NCBI GenBank assembly: GCA_037013685.1
Contig: CM072891.1
Coordinates: 9,896,501 to 9,960,500, forward strand
Origin: Acridotheres tristis
Lineage: Eukaryota > Chordata > Aves > Passeriformes > Sturnidae
DNA length: 64,000 nucleotides
Reading direction: 5' to 3'
In this document: positions 53,101 through 62,200 of the stretch, one piece after another
How the letters are laid out: the number at the start of each line of letters is the position of its first letter
Numbering within the stretch: the stretch's first letter is position 1
Notes under the pieces: model-generated
Database searches by the model: none
Told to the model about the DNA's origin: nothing
What the model saw: the letters and a program-made list of their open reading frames with translations, nothing else
Translations under genes and position numbers: made by a program

Positions 53101-55420
53101 TTTGTCGGTTGAGTTCATGGCACATTTGAGGTGTACAGCTGGGATTCTGAATGGTATTCAAATAGACAAAGTGTATTTATGCATGTACACACACCATTCT
53201 ATTCCAGCTCTCACCACTGATCAGATAACTGAAAGGTTGCTTTCTGCAGTTGCCCTTTGTAGAGAGAATTATAGAAAGGAGAGAAGAAGAAAGAAGAAGA
53301 GCTGAGATTTAACTTCTGTACTGCTCCTGTGTACTGCACTGCTCTTTTGTATTACTCTGTGAGGGAGTTTGCTTGCCTTCTTCCCCTCAATAATTTCCAG
53401 AAACAAGGGATGCCTAGCCTAAATCAGTCATCTACTCTCAGGTGTATCTACTATCAGGTATACATCAGATGATGTGCAAATGTTAAATGCCAACATATAT
53501 TATCAAGGAGTCTAAAAAGGGGTGTTGCTAGGTATGAAAAAAATTAATTTGAAGACCTGCATATCTGCATATTGCATACACTTGAGGCAAGCTTGTGCTG
53601 CCCAACCGGTTCAGCTGGTAGCTGCAAGACAAGACTAAACAGGAAGAGAAAGAAGGGGGTCCTTGTCATGCCCCCTCGAGCTGTGTCAGCTGAGCTGGCA
53701 TGAAAGGGCTCTGTGCAGGCAGTTTTTGGGGAGAGCTGACACCTTGCAGCTGCGACCTGACCCCCACAGCAGCAGGATGGATGCTGCAGAAGGTCCTGTG
53801 AGGCTGGAAAAGGATGTCTGCCCTTTGTTAGAGACAGGTAGAGATCAGCTTATTTATAGTGCTTCAGTACCAGGCCCTAGCCCAGATCTAAATTGTACAG
53901 CATGTGAAGCTTTAGTACAATCACATTAACAGGCAGTTTTTCCATAGGAGCTCATCCATCAGGTTGTTCAGAAGGGAAATTTAGAGTCAGGGCAGTAAAC
54001 AAGTAAAACTGACATATTCAAACTAGTTAGCTTATGCACTATTAGGCTCTTCCACAATCCAGTAGAAAGGGAATTCTCTGTGTGAGACTTAGGCTGCTTC
54101 AGTTGAGTGGTACCAGTTCACTGTAACTCTGTCTGCAAAGCTGAGAGGAGCACATCTGTTGGACTCCGAGAGACCCTTCAAGGAAAATCAGAACCCTTTG
54201 ATCAATGTTGTTAGATCCATGTTGGTAGGGAAGATTCTCCAAATGCATGAGGTCCTGTCAGTGAGATGCTGACTTTTCCCAGTGCCTACCTCCCTGTGAT
54301 GGCTCAGGTGGTGCAGGTACCTGTGACTGTGGAGGGTGCTTGTTTGTTACAGTAACACCCTCTTGGCAATGTGATGGTCTCACTGGAGGCTGACAGAAAA
54401 ACTCTCGTGTTTCTGATACTCTCTCTGACAATATTTCCCACCATTTCCAGGTTGACAATGCTCTTTTTCCCTCATGCCAGCTGTCAGAAAACCAAAGGGT
54501 CTGTAGAAATTATGAGGAAGCATGAAAGTGTATGTGAACCTGGTTTTATCTGGGAAAGAGTTAATTTTCTCCCTAGCAGCTGGTATAGTGCTTGTTTGCG
54601 ATGTGGAATGAGAATTATGTTGTTCTTCCTTTTCTGTCCCATTAAACTGTCTTTATCTCCACCCTCGTTTTCCCACTTTGCTCTTCTGATTCTCCCCCCA
54701 TCCCAGTGGTCAGGGTGGACTGAGCAAGCAGCTGTATTGCTCAGCTGCTGCCTGGGGTGAAACCATGACATGGTTTACAGGATTACAGGATAGCACACAG
54801 CAATGGATCTCCATGTCCTCAGGTCTCTGCCCCACGGGTGGGATCTTCAGCCATCCTTTAGCAGTCAAAGGCACATACTGGAATGTTCAGAATCCAAGAA
54901 AATTAATTGACCTCTTCCCTTCCAAGAACCTATTTATTCTATGTACTAGCAGATAGCATATGAGCAGGCTGAGCTTTTATCTATGTCCCACCAGTGCAGA
55001 GTTGAGCAAAAAACTGATTTAGTTTAGGGTTGAGATTTGTGCATGCCTGAGAAACACCCCGACCCTAATTGCTTTTTGCAAATTAACCAAGTCATTGCTT
55101 GTCCCTTAGGTGTGAAGCGCAGTCCCTCAGAGATGGCAGAGGGTGAGGTTGATGTTGACAATGCCTGTGGCCCATATTACATAAACAATCTGAGCTATTC
55201 AGAGGAAAATTTTGACAAACTGGTGAATCTAAGTTACTACAACGTGCAGAACAACAGAGATTTGATTCTTCAGGCCCTGCACACAGCTGTGGAGAGGAAA
55301 AAGCAGCATAAGAAAGAGCAAACACTGCAAAAACCACCCGATGGCCACGGCATGTGTGTGCCTGACAGAGAGAGAACCCAGCATTTGGCTGACTGCCCAG
55401 CACCCGGGAATATGAAATAA
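23106..55420 (+). CDS. PLA2G4E: PLA2G4E-like cytosolic phospholipase A2 epsilon (copy B), complete, 21 coding exons, 872 aa
   Basis: Cytosolic phospholipase A2 epsilon: a calcium-dependent enzyme of the group IV family, known in mammals as an N-acyltransferase making N-acyl-phosphatidylethanolamine on plasma and endosomal membranes. The 21 exons join without a frame break into 2619 nt, 872 residues, close to the usual length. Domains in order: N-terminal linker (1-42); C2 (about 43-165) with acidic calcium-loop residues in SQSDCYV and [11 protein letters not shown]; basic linker [14 protein letters not shown]; catalytic domain from [10 protein letters not shown] with GGGTR, GLSGTTW (nucleophile Ser) and LIDTAF (catalytic Asp); and a basic C-terminal tail. 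It is transcribed toward EHD4. The start was chosen because an in-frame TAA lies upstream at 23061 and the exon joins in phase to the C2 exon. Odd points: two NAGNAG acceptors, a 9-kb intron 3, and Ala where relatives have Asn near the catalytic Asp. Exons 1-2 are the least certain. Confidence 0.92.
23444..23530 (+). CDS. PLA2G4E: Copy B exon 2 (N-terminal linker)
   Basis: 87 nt, phase 0 both sides, acceptor CCTCAGCAG (NAGNAG) and donor GTACCA. It encodes a polar, probably disordered stretch starting [13 protein letters not shown]. The total linker length before the C2 domain (about 42 residues) fits the family. Confidence 0.65.
26177..26530 (+). mobile_element. Probable solo LTR or LTR fragment of an endogenous retrovirus
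   Basis: The right part has LTR order: a TATA box (GCTATAAAACC), 30 bp later a poly(A) signal (GAATAAACTTGTCTC), then a short U5-like stretch ending CTGCCACA. A possible 5' end is TGTAGGGACACA. No coding region accompanies it. It lies in copy B intron 2. The left boundary is uncertain and no target-site duplication was recognised. Confidence 0.5.
28309..28384 (+). CDS. PLA2G4E: Copy B exon 3 (first C2 exon)
   Basis: 76 nt, acceptor TTTCAGCAG (second NAGNAG), donor GTAAGT. It encodes [19 protein letters not shown] and ADF, the first strand of the C2 domain and part of calcium loop 1. Phase 1 joins to exon 4 to give FLSQSDCYV. Confidence 0.88.
28385..34390. other. Left part of copy B intron 3, no recognised element
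   Basis: About 6 kb of AT-rich intron. The longest reading frame (minus strand, 31444-31890) matches nothing I know. No repeats, RNA genes or cPLA2-like exons seen. Confidence 0.5.
34395..35425 (-). mobile_element. CR1 LINE with decayed reverse transcriptase (minus orientation)
   Basis: About 1 kb in copy B intron 3. On the minus strand the right part (35245-35430) reads [15 protein letters not shown], a decayed version of the CR1 reverse-transcriptase motif GVPQGSVLGPVLFNI. The left part has the reverse wording of the CR1 3' region (GAGTCTCAGCTCTCAGCTTC). The reading frame is broken by stops, so the copy is inactive. Confidence 0.85.
35426..37440. other. Right part of copy B intron 3, nothing recognised
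   Basis: AT-rich intron between the CR1 element and exon 4. Reading frames are short and unsupported. Confidence 0.5.
37441..37577 (+). CDS. PLA2G4E: Copy B exon 4 (C2 domain)
   Basis: 137 nt encoding [19 protein letters not shown] and [16 protein letters not shown]2 strands 2-4 with calcium loops 1 and 2. It lies 9 kb after exon 3. Confidence 0.93.
38380..38508 (+). CDS. PLA2G4E: Copy B exon 5 (C2 domain, loop 3)
   Basis: 129 nt encoding [17 protein letters not shown], with the acidic calcium loop 3, and [16 protein letters not shown]. Flanks are tcccag and gtaaga. Confidence 0.93.
39164..39204 (+). CDS. PLA2G4E: Copy B exon 6 (last C2 strand)
   Basis: 41-nt exon encoding [13 protein letters not shown], between ttttcag and gtgagt. 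Phase 2 out, completing Ile with exon 7. Confidence 0.9.
39758..39800 (+). CDS. PLA2G4E: Copy B exon 7
   Basis: 43 nt encoding [14 protein letters not shown]. Same size and phase as the first visible exon of copy A. Confidence 0.92.
40217..40280 (+). CDS. PLA2G4E: Copy B exon 8 (basic linker)
   Basis: 64 nt encoding [20 protein letters not shown], the CLEV plus basic cluster typical of the epsilon type. Confidence 0.9.
41202..41371 (+). CDS. PLA2G4E: Copy B exon 9
   Basis: 170 nt encoding the linker with [16 protein letters not shown]; donor gtacgt. Two AGs lie close together at the acceptor; the phase supports the first. Confidence 0.92.
41496..41588 (+). CDS. PLA2G4E: Copy B exon 10 (Cys/Arg cluster)
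   Basis: 93 nt, phase 0 both sides. It encodes [19 protein letters not shown], a cysteine-arginine cluster absent from copy A. As I recall, mammalian PLA2G4E also has a Cys/basic cluster here, so copy B is probably closer to the ancestral form. Confidence 0.88.
42334..42371 (+). CDS. PLA2G4E: Copy B exon 11
   Basis: 38 nt encoding [12 protein letters not shown]; same size and phase as in copy A. Confidence 0.9.
43549..43684 (+). CDS. PLA2G4E: Copy B exon 12 (start of catalytic domain)
   Basis: 136 nt encoding [19 protein letters not shown] and a helix ending LEEDLQDDE. Confidence 0.94.
45128..45264 (+). CDS. PLA2G4E: Copy B exon 13 (oxyanion and nucleophile motifs)
   Basis: 137 nt encoding [20 protein letters not shown] and [11 protein letters not shown]. 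The GGGTR oxyanion/Arg motif and the nucleophile Ser are both intact. Confidence 0.96.
45566..45791 (+). CDS. PLA2G4E: Copy B exon 14
   Basis: 226 nt encoding [17 protein letters not shown] and [16 protein letters not shown]. The next intron holds two oppositely oriented CR1 fragments. Confidence 0.94.
45872..46033 (-). mobile_element. CR1 3'-end fragment (minus orientation)
   Basis: GGTTGGAAGGGACCTCTGGA followed by TTTGAATATCTCCACAGC and GACTCCACAAATTCTCTGGG is the reverse-strand form of the CR1 3' region. It lies in copy B intron 14. Confidence 0.85.
46221..46539 (+). mobile_element. CR1 3'-end fragment (plus orientation)
   Basis: CTAAAAGGGGCTTACAAGAA begins it and GGGCCCTTCCAACCCC plus TTCTGTGATTCTCTGA ends it, the full CR1 3' signature. 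It faces the minus-strand fragment 190 bp upstream, forming an inverted pair. Confidence 0.9.
47481..47595 (+). CDS. PLA2G4E: Copy B exon 15
   Basis: 115 nt encoding [20 protein letters not shown] and [13 protein letters not shown]; donor gtaaca. Confidence 0.94.
48011..48148 (+). CDS. PLA2G4E: Copy B exon 16
   Basis: 138 nt encoding [18 protein letters not shown] and [20 protein letters not shown], nearly identical to copy A. Confidence 0.95.
49020..49127 (+). CDS. PLA2G4E: Copy B exon 17
   Basis: 108 nt encoding [18 protein letters not shown] and [16 protein letters not shown]. Confidence 0.94.
50119..50307 (+). CDS. PLA2G4E: Copy B exon 18
   Basis: 189 nt encoding a variable loop then [19 protein letters not shown]. 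Ordinary base composition, in contrast to the GC-saturated copy A counterpart. Confidence 0.93.
51195..51361 (+). CDS. PLA2G4E: Copy B exon 19 (catalytic Asp)
   Basis: 167 nt encoding [20 protein letters not shown] and [15 protein letters not shown]. The catalytic Asp is present; the Asn found a few residues later in relatives (FIN, FVN) is Ala here. Confidence 0.94.
52100..52286 (+). CDS. PLA2G4E: Copy B exon 20
   Basis: 187 nt encoding [17 protein letters not shown] and [16 protein letters not shown]. Canonical GTAAGT donor. The acceptor AACAAG lacks an immediate pyrimidine, but a long T tract lies about 15 bp upstream. Confidence 0.92.
54529..54770 (+). mobile_element. Passerine-type ERV LTR fragment
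   Basis: Carries wording I associate with songbird ERV LTRs: TTATCTGGGAAAGAGTTAAT, then CTAGCAGCTGGTATAGTGC, CATTAAACTGTCTTTATCTC and a terminal GGGGTGAAACCATGACA. Only the LTR is present, in copy B intron 20, sense to the gene. No internal viral genes. Confidence 0.65.
55110..55420 (+). CDS. PLA2G4E: Copy B last coding exon (exon 21)
   Basis: 311 nt including the TAA stop. It encodes [20 protein letters not shown], the basic [10 protein letters not shown] and a further polar tail ending PGNMK that copy A lacks. The stop overlaps an AATAAA hexamer. Confidence 0.94.
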
Positions 55421-55838
55421 AGTATCTAGGAGTCCTGTTGATGAAGAAGAAAAGGAATTTTATTAGGAAGTGAAGAAAAGCCAAAGAACGCTAAAAATAG
55501 CATTTCATTTGTCATCAAAAATGTTCAGCCTGTCTGTCAGTGGAGGGAAAAAACTTAGAAAAGCAATTTTTCCTTAATGAACTAATGTGCTTCCCTCGCT
55601 GACAGCCTTGGGAGCGTGGCTGGGTGAGGCTGTGCTCCACTGCACTTGCAGACGTGACCTTCCAGGCCAGGGCCAAACTGCGTGGACAAGGAAGTGTGAG
55701 GAAGTTTACACTGACTGTTTGTGTTCTACCTGTGCTATAGAAACAGACGATTGCCAGTCCAGAAATGCAGCAGAGAACAAAATCCATTGTCTCTAAAACA
55801 AAATCAAGGAAGCCATTTGTGAACTTTACGTGAATGTA

Positions 55839-55864
55839 AATAAATATTCAATTTATATAATAAA
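55839..55864 (+). promoter_or_regulatory. Candidate poly(A) signals of copy B
   Basis: Two AATAAA hexamers (55839-55844 and 55859-55864) 420-445 bp after the stop. Another overlaps the stop codon at 55416-55421 and is less likely to be the main one. Confidence 0.5.
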
Positions 55865-58740
55865 CCACTTTTTTTGAGTAGGAATTAGAGCAAATAAATA
55901 GTTTTCATACCAAATACAGGTTTCAGCCACTTATTTTGGGTGTTTCTTCCTCTAGTAGCAAGAAAAAGAGAAAATGAACACATTTCATAGCTGCTGAAAA
56001 GTTATTGAAGAAGAAAGTACAGCTGCTCCAGACCTAGATGTAAGCTAATCCAGGATCCTGGGACTCCTTGATTAGGATTACAACTAAGACCCATCTCTAC
56101 AAGGACCAACTCATGTTAATTTATTTTAGCAAGCTGGATTTAAATGCTCTTGATAATACCAAACATTCTTTTTAATATTGATAAAGTGTTTGAGATTTTT
56201 ACATTGAAAAGACACAAGAAACACAGACAAAGCAAAACTAAAGTTATATACCTAATATCACTTGTGCAAATGTGGTTTATTTAACTTGCTGTGGAGTATG
56301 GCAACTGAAGTTAACAGAACATCAACTTTCTGACGCCTTGGTTGTGACATTGGTCTGTCTCCTTTCCAGTAAGCAGTCTGGGTTTTTGACAGATGGAATC
56401 TGTAAAAGTCTACATTCATTCTTCATCTATTTTTTTTTAATTCAATGCTATTGTTTTATTTATTAAACATCTTATATCCACAAGCCCATGTTTCTTACAG
56501 GCTTCCCTGCTCCTCAATTCTTCTGTAGTGTTCTTTGTCAAGAAATCCTGTTATTGTGGGCCAGAAATGGAAGTCTTACAAATTCCTTTGCTCTCAGGGT
56601 CGAGGGTCTCCTCGTAGGTGGTGCACAGAGATGTGACCCTTCTGTTTGCCACTTAGGTCAGTGAACACTCACCTGCATGCTACAGGGGACTGCGTGCCCA
56701 GAGTTCATCTCCCATGGAAACCAGAGAGCAAAGACAGCAGTCATGCTGATGAATGCTGGATCTCATCACAGTGTGGGATGGGATGTAGCCAGAGGGCACA
56801 GCCAGACCTGGGAATTTGGAAGCGCTCCCAGGTTCCCATATACAGTTAGAGCTTTATTGTCTGAAGGGCAAAAATTATTTCACCGACAGCAGGAAGCATG
56901 GAGGCAGGAAGTCTGAAGACAAGCAGAACGAGGTGTGTGAGTGCAAACACTTCCCTGCCCTTCCTGCTGCTTTCCAGCAGACACGAAAGGGTCATGGAGA
57001 ACAATGAGCACTTTACCCCATTTCAAAAATCTTGCATGGAATAATTACTCAGTATCTCAGTTTTTTACATTCAACAAGAATACAGAGGAAAATGTCAGGC
57101 CTGATCAAGGAGGTGGAACTCCCTCCAAACAAGGTAGGAATTGCTAAGGAATCTGCAACCCAGAAAAAGAACAGGAGGAGTGAAAGGCAGAGAAGAGAGA
57201 GATGTATGAAGTCGGTGCACCTTTCTTCTGTCACAAGACCTAGAGAGGATCAGACAAAACGAATGAACAGCAGGTTTAAACTAAGGTAGCTCTGCACACA
57301 AGTTTTCTTGTTGATAAAATTTAATGCATTCAAAAAATTGATTGAGGCATTCACTGGAAAATGCTTAGGGACTGAAAAAATATAATGGCTCTGCATCTGC
57401 CTCAGTCCTGCTCTGAGTCATGAATTCCCAGAGACTCAGAGGACAGTCTGAGGCAGTATTGTACCTGCCCTGTGAGGTATGTGAGCTATGTGAGGTTCTC
57501 CAGTCACTAAATACTGGATTTAGTACCACAGACAAAGGGGAAAGGAACCTCACTCCACACTGCAGTACTTAGGTTTTCAACAGCTCAGATATTTTTGCAG
57601 ATAATTAATAATTAGGAGCAGTCAGACCTCTAAAGTTGTGGTGATACAAAACTAATTTAAAAGAAATTACTGAAGCAAAATAGAGAAGGTGTAAGTAACT
57701 ACAAGGATAACTTAATTACATATTAATTAAGCAGTAGAGAGAAAAGTAATGACAATTAAAGGAATACAAAACGAAACTATGAAAAGGAGATTTTTAAAAA
57801 TGAGGAAACCAGTCAGCAAGACCCTATGTGAAATGGTATAAAATCTTTGGACTCAGCATGGAAATTGCAACAAAAGAATTGCAAAATATATGCACAGCCC
57901 TAAATAAAATGCAAAGCAAGGAAGCAAGAAAAGGCAAAGTGATTAAATGCCCAGAATTGAGCATTGCTAAAGTCTAACATCTGTTCTTTGAGGAACAGCA
58001 TAGAGAGGAAGGAGACGAAAAGAGCACATCTAAACCTGCTGATGTCTTTAGAAAAGACCTGGAGCACATCGAGAAAATTCAGCATTCAATATGGAAATAA
58101 GGATGGAGAAAGGTACATAGATAAAAATATGAAACAGTAGATGTGCTGGACCAGCAAAAGGGTATTTAAATTATATGGGTACTGCAAAGGAGCCGTGTCA
58201 CACAAAAGGTACGTTTGTAATATAGTGTTTAAACACAGTTTCAGCAATAATTTCCACTCCTTTTAACAGAGATCCGAATTTTTTTTTTTAGATAGTGAGC
58301 AAACTTGAATGTCAGAGGGCAAAAAAATACTTGCTTTATTGATTTCCCCAAGGTTATAGTGAATCTGTAGTGAACTCCACTAAAATCTGCTGTAAAATCA
58401 ACACGCAAGGTGATCCTCCTACGTGGCTTAACTCAATGCAGGACCTAAGGTTAGAACTAATGGCCATATCCTCTACACACGACTCACAGAAAGATTTCTA
58501 TGCTATACTAAGATTTTTCACTGTGTTTAAAGCAGTTGCCTGATGTCGTAGCTGAACACCACGGCGCTTAGTCACACGTTTCTTTTGCATCCAAAGACAG
58601 CAACCATCATCAGAAAAACACGAAAAGCATTTGGGCGATTCTACGTTCAGATGGGAGCTGTCAGAGTGTTTCCGGATTTCATCGCAAGGCGCTGAGAGGA
58701 GCAGCAGCCACAATTAACCTCCAGAGGCGGACTCGTGGCC
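55865..58740. other. Intergenic DNA between copy B and EHD4
   Basis: No gene or clear transposon recognised. It turns from AT-rich to GC-rich beyond about 58550, as the EHD4 promoter is approached. Confidence 0.5.
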
Positions 58741-58741
58741 C

Positions 58742-58764
58742 AAAAAAAAAAAAAAAAAAAAAAA
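58742..58764 (+). repeat. Poly(A) tract
   Basis: 23 consecutive A at the left edge of the EHD4 CpG island, followed by an A-rich stretch to about 58795. Whether it is the tail of an old retroposed copy or simple slippage is unclear. Confidence 0.8.
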
Positions 58765-58983
58765 TTTAAAAAATCCTCGGATTCGGAAAAAAAAACCCAA
58801 ACCGACTTCCCCTGCAGCAAAACCCCCAACCCACTGGTCTCCAAGGGTGTGTCCCGCGGGGACACGGGCCCCGCCTGGCCCGGAGCTGAGTGGAGCAGCG
58901 CTGCTGGCACCGCCTCTGCCCGGGGCTGGGCTGGGCCGGGCCGGAGCCGGGGCGGGTCCGCGGCGGCTGCGTGGGGAGGCTCG

Positions 58984-59057
58984 GTGGCAGCGACAGTGGC
59001 TGTGGCGGCTGCAGTGGCAGTGGTGGCTGCAGTGGCAGTGGTGGCTGCAGTGGAAGT
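58984..59057 (+). repeat. Short GGC/GCA-rich tandem repeat in EHD4 leader
   Basis: Imperfect 18-bp units of GTGGCAGTGGTGGCTGCA, the last two identical, end a few bases before the EHD4 start codon, so they lie in the 5' UTR. Confidence 0.85.
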
Positions 59058-59062
59058 GCGGG

Positions 59063-59298
59063 ATGTTCAGCTGGCTGGGGAAGCAGGGCGGCGGGCGGGA
59101 GCGCAGCGGCGGCACCGACGTGGTGCAGACGGTGACCGGCGGGCTGCGGGACCTCTACCTCCGCAAGCTGCTGCCGCTGGAGGAGCACTACCGCTTCCAT
59201 GAGTTCCACTCGCCCGCCCTGGAGGAGGCCGACTTCGAGAACAAGCCCATGGTGCTGCTGGTGGGGCAGTACAGCACCGGCAAGACCACCTTCATCCG
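59063..59298 (+). CDS. EHD4: EHD4 first coding exon (EH domain-containing protein 4), partial gene
   Basis: EHD4 is a dynamin-like ATPase of the EHD family that binds and remodels endosomal membranes during endocytic recycling. The exon encodes residues 1-78: MFSWLGKQGGGRE, then VQTVTGGLRDLYLRKLLPLE, FHEFHSPALEEADFENKP and the nucleotide-binding P-loop GQYSTGKTTFIR. This N-terminus and the P-loop spelling are specific to the EHD family, and the MFSW start points to EHD4. The exon ends CG|GTAGGT, leaving a split codon. The rest of the G domain, the helical region and the C-terminal EH domain lie beyond the right edge. The start is the first ATG of the frame, with G at -3. Downstream of and co-oriented with the PLA2G4E copies, matching conserved vertebrate gene order. 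Confidence 0.95.
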
Positions 59299-62200
59299 GT
59301 AGGTGACCCCCGGCGTGCGCGGCCCCGCCCGGGGAGCCTCGCCCCGCCGGCCGCTCGGTCATCCTGGCTCAGCTCCTGCCCGCCTGGTGCTGCCTGCTTT
59401 AAATCCATCCCTCCCACGCTCTGGGGCAGCGAGCCCAGGCCGGCAGCGCTTGCCGGTGACCGGGCTGGTGCCTGCCCGCGGCCGGCGACCTTCCCTGCGA
59501 GCGGGCCGGACCGAGAGCTCCGTGCTGTGTCCGGGCCGGTGCCGCTCCCGACCCAGTTCTGTGTCCGGGCCGGTGCCGCTCCCGACCCTGTTACACGCTC
59601 TGTAGCTCGCCGCTTGCTTCCTGTTCAAGAGTATTCTATTTCATGTTCTGCTGAGAAAGTGTGACCCCGTTGTCATACTTCCTCTTAGTTCTTTTAATCT
59701 CTTAAGTTATTTGAAAGGAAAATTTAGGGCTTCGTGCTAAAACGGTATGACTGCACCGGCCAGGAGGGATCACTTAACCTTATTTACTCCCCTTTCTTTC
59801 CCAAAAGTAGCTTAATGCACAGATCGGATGTGATCATAGAAGAATAACGTGACAAGAGTTTTGGGCAAAAACCACGTGGTAAATGGAAAGTCTTCTATTT
59901 GCCTTTATTTTGATCAATTACATTGAAGAAGCAGTATCACTACTAAGACAGCTTAATAATGTTGTTCCTGTTGTAGTATTTTCTGTCTTTCCTGTATTCC
60001 TGATTTCTAAGTTTCTTAGTAACTCATTTTTAGGAAGCTGAAGCATGTCTCGAGTAAGCACAGTACTGTGAATCTGTAAATATTTTGCATATGTTTGAGT
60101 TTCCCTCTCACATGCCACTTACAAATCAGTCCAAGGTTTTGCCCAACTCTACAAAAGACACTGAGGGGTCATTTGGTTCACATTTTGACCTACTTATATC
60201 TGAAGTTCATTACAGTCCTTCTGTAAAATTGACAAATATTTATCTTTCAGGTCCAAAGATTATGGGCAGCCTTGCCATAACACCATTTTCTTCTTGAAGT
60301 ACAAAATACCTACCTCTCCTCTCCACTGAATACCGATGTTTACCTTTAATCACCTGAGAGCTTTTCAGATGTTTACAGAACTAATCATGTGTCTTTTCAG
60401 GTTTTACAACTAGCTAATTGAAAGCTTGAAGTTGAACGTGGTTTCTTTACTGATTATTACTGAATCCCCACAAACACATAAAGGGTGTTGCTCAGAGGAA
60501 TATTTTAAAAATAGAAATAGGGCTGTAATTAAAATAAAGTTAGTTTCAGGATCTCCATAGACAGTCACAAGTGTGGTGGAGAGAGGTTTGTTGATTTGGA
60601 TTTTTCCAACATTTCTCTAGGCATACTCATTCATTTTCTTCTTTAAAATTGCAGTTGCCTTGTTAGTCTGTATATATTTCCAGATAAGTGTTGTTACTTG
60701 GCTTATGGACAAGATGAGGAGAGCACAGGTAATACAGATGAAGGCAGAATGGTCACAAATATGTGCATAAGAGAACTTGTTCTGCCTGTCAGCAGCGTTG
60801 TTCTGTTATTTGCAATTCACAGAAAACTCATGTGTTCCCCCCTCCTGTAAGAGTTTGCCTTGGTTGAGAACAGAGGTTCTTGATTTATGAACGTTCAGCT
60901 TTTCTGCCCTTTACAGCTGCCCATATTTGACAGAAAAACAAATCAATATTGTGCTTAGAAACATTAATATTCTTTGCAGTGCCTTAGATTTTTGCTACTG
61001 TTGCTTTGTAACTTGTTATCACTGTAGCAATAAAATACTGAGCAAAAGGGCTGGCTGATACTAATGTACAGTCTGAATGAGAAAGGACCTAAACTTTATT
61101 ACAGTTTTTTTTTAGCATTTGTCAGTGCTGGATGAAGATGCCAAAAGATGACAATTTTGACAGAGATTAAATTTTCAAAGATGCTTTCTCATGTGTTTTA
61201 TTAAAATACCAGGCTTGATGCAAGAGGTGGCTTCTACTGTGATGTGCCCTTCTTCTTACCCTCTTCACCCCTTTCTGCTGTGCCCATTTTAGGTATCTTG
61301 CAGAGCAGTTAAAGTTTTGTACAAGGTGTATTGGAGAATACAGACATTGACTGTAGAGCCCAAATATGTAGCAGAATATCTTTTATTGCTTCAAAAAAGA
61401 TCTCACTACGATCAGCATTCATTACCTCAGCGTTTTCTATAGCATAGATAATTATCTGAATCAGCATGAAAAAATGCTCCACTGAAGATGGGCAGTAACT
61501 TAGACAGTAGTGTCACAGTGACTGTTAATCAAAATCCAATTTAGAGGAGAAAAAGAAGGGCAAAACAAAGATAAATTCTAGTATGCTGTGTGCAAGACTT
61601 AGAAGAAGACATAGGAAAATATTATCATGTCCAGGTCAGCCAGAAATAAATTTCCCCTCTGAAAGACTGAATCTCCCATGGAAAAATCTCATACCCTCTC
61701 AAGACTGTTATAATCCTGTAGTTGTTGTAGATGATTTTTCTTAGAATTAAGCAGAGCTAGAGGGGATTTATTCCTCCAAGACTTTTAATAAGCAGACATT
61801 ATTTTAAATCTTAAATAAACAATTTAAAACTGCTTAAAATAATTAAAATTGTTTTTTGTTCACATTTCTTGACTTCATAGTCAGGAGGGCATATTAGGTC
61901 TAAGTGTTTGCTATTGGGTTTATGTGTGAAGATAACAATTCTGTTTAGCTGCCAAATATTCATTTGGGATTTACTTTGATTGAGGTGTTATCGTGAGAAC
62001 TTCACATTTTCATACCTCTGACACATCCATGTCCACCCTGTTCCTTCCACTAAGTCTTCACGGAAAACACTGATGTACCAGTGACTAACTGTCCCTAGGG
62101 ATTAAGATATGCAAACAAACACTTCCAGGTTTCTAACAGCTCTTATGTTTTTTCACTCAATGCTGTTTATCCGCTTTGCCACTTTGAACAATGCAGTAAA

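Larger units (their letters stand above)
58840..59600 (+). promoter_or_regulatory. EHD4: CpG island promoter of EHD4
   Basis: A sharp block of GC-rich, CpG-dense sequence covering the first coding exon and the start of intron 1. It contains an Sp1-type GGGGCGGG at 58949-58956 and no TATA box near the start, as expected of a broadly expressed gene. Confidence 0.8.

Noticed and set aside
58840..59062. N-terminal extension of EHD4 in the same frame
   Set aside because: The frame is open far upstream, but it contains no ATG (only GTG) and is GC-rich repeat, so openness is expected by chance. EHD proteins normally begin at the MFSW-type start.
58766..59362. Long minus-strand reading frame opposite EHD4 exon 1
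   Set aside because: It is the complement of a GC-rich coding exon and its leader, low in complexity (His/Leu/Pro repeats) and without homology.
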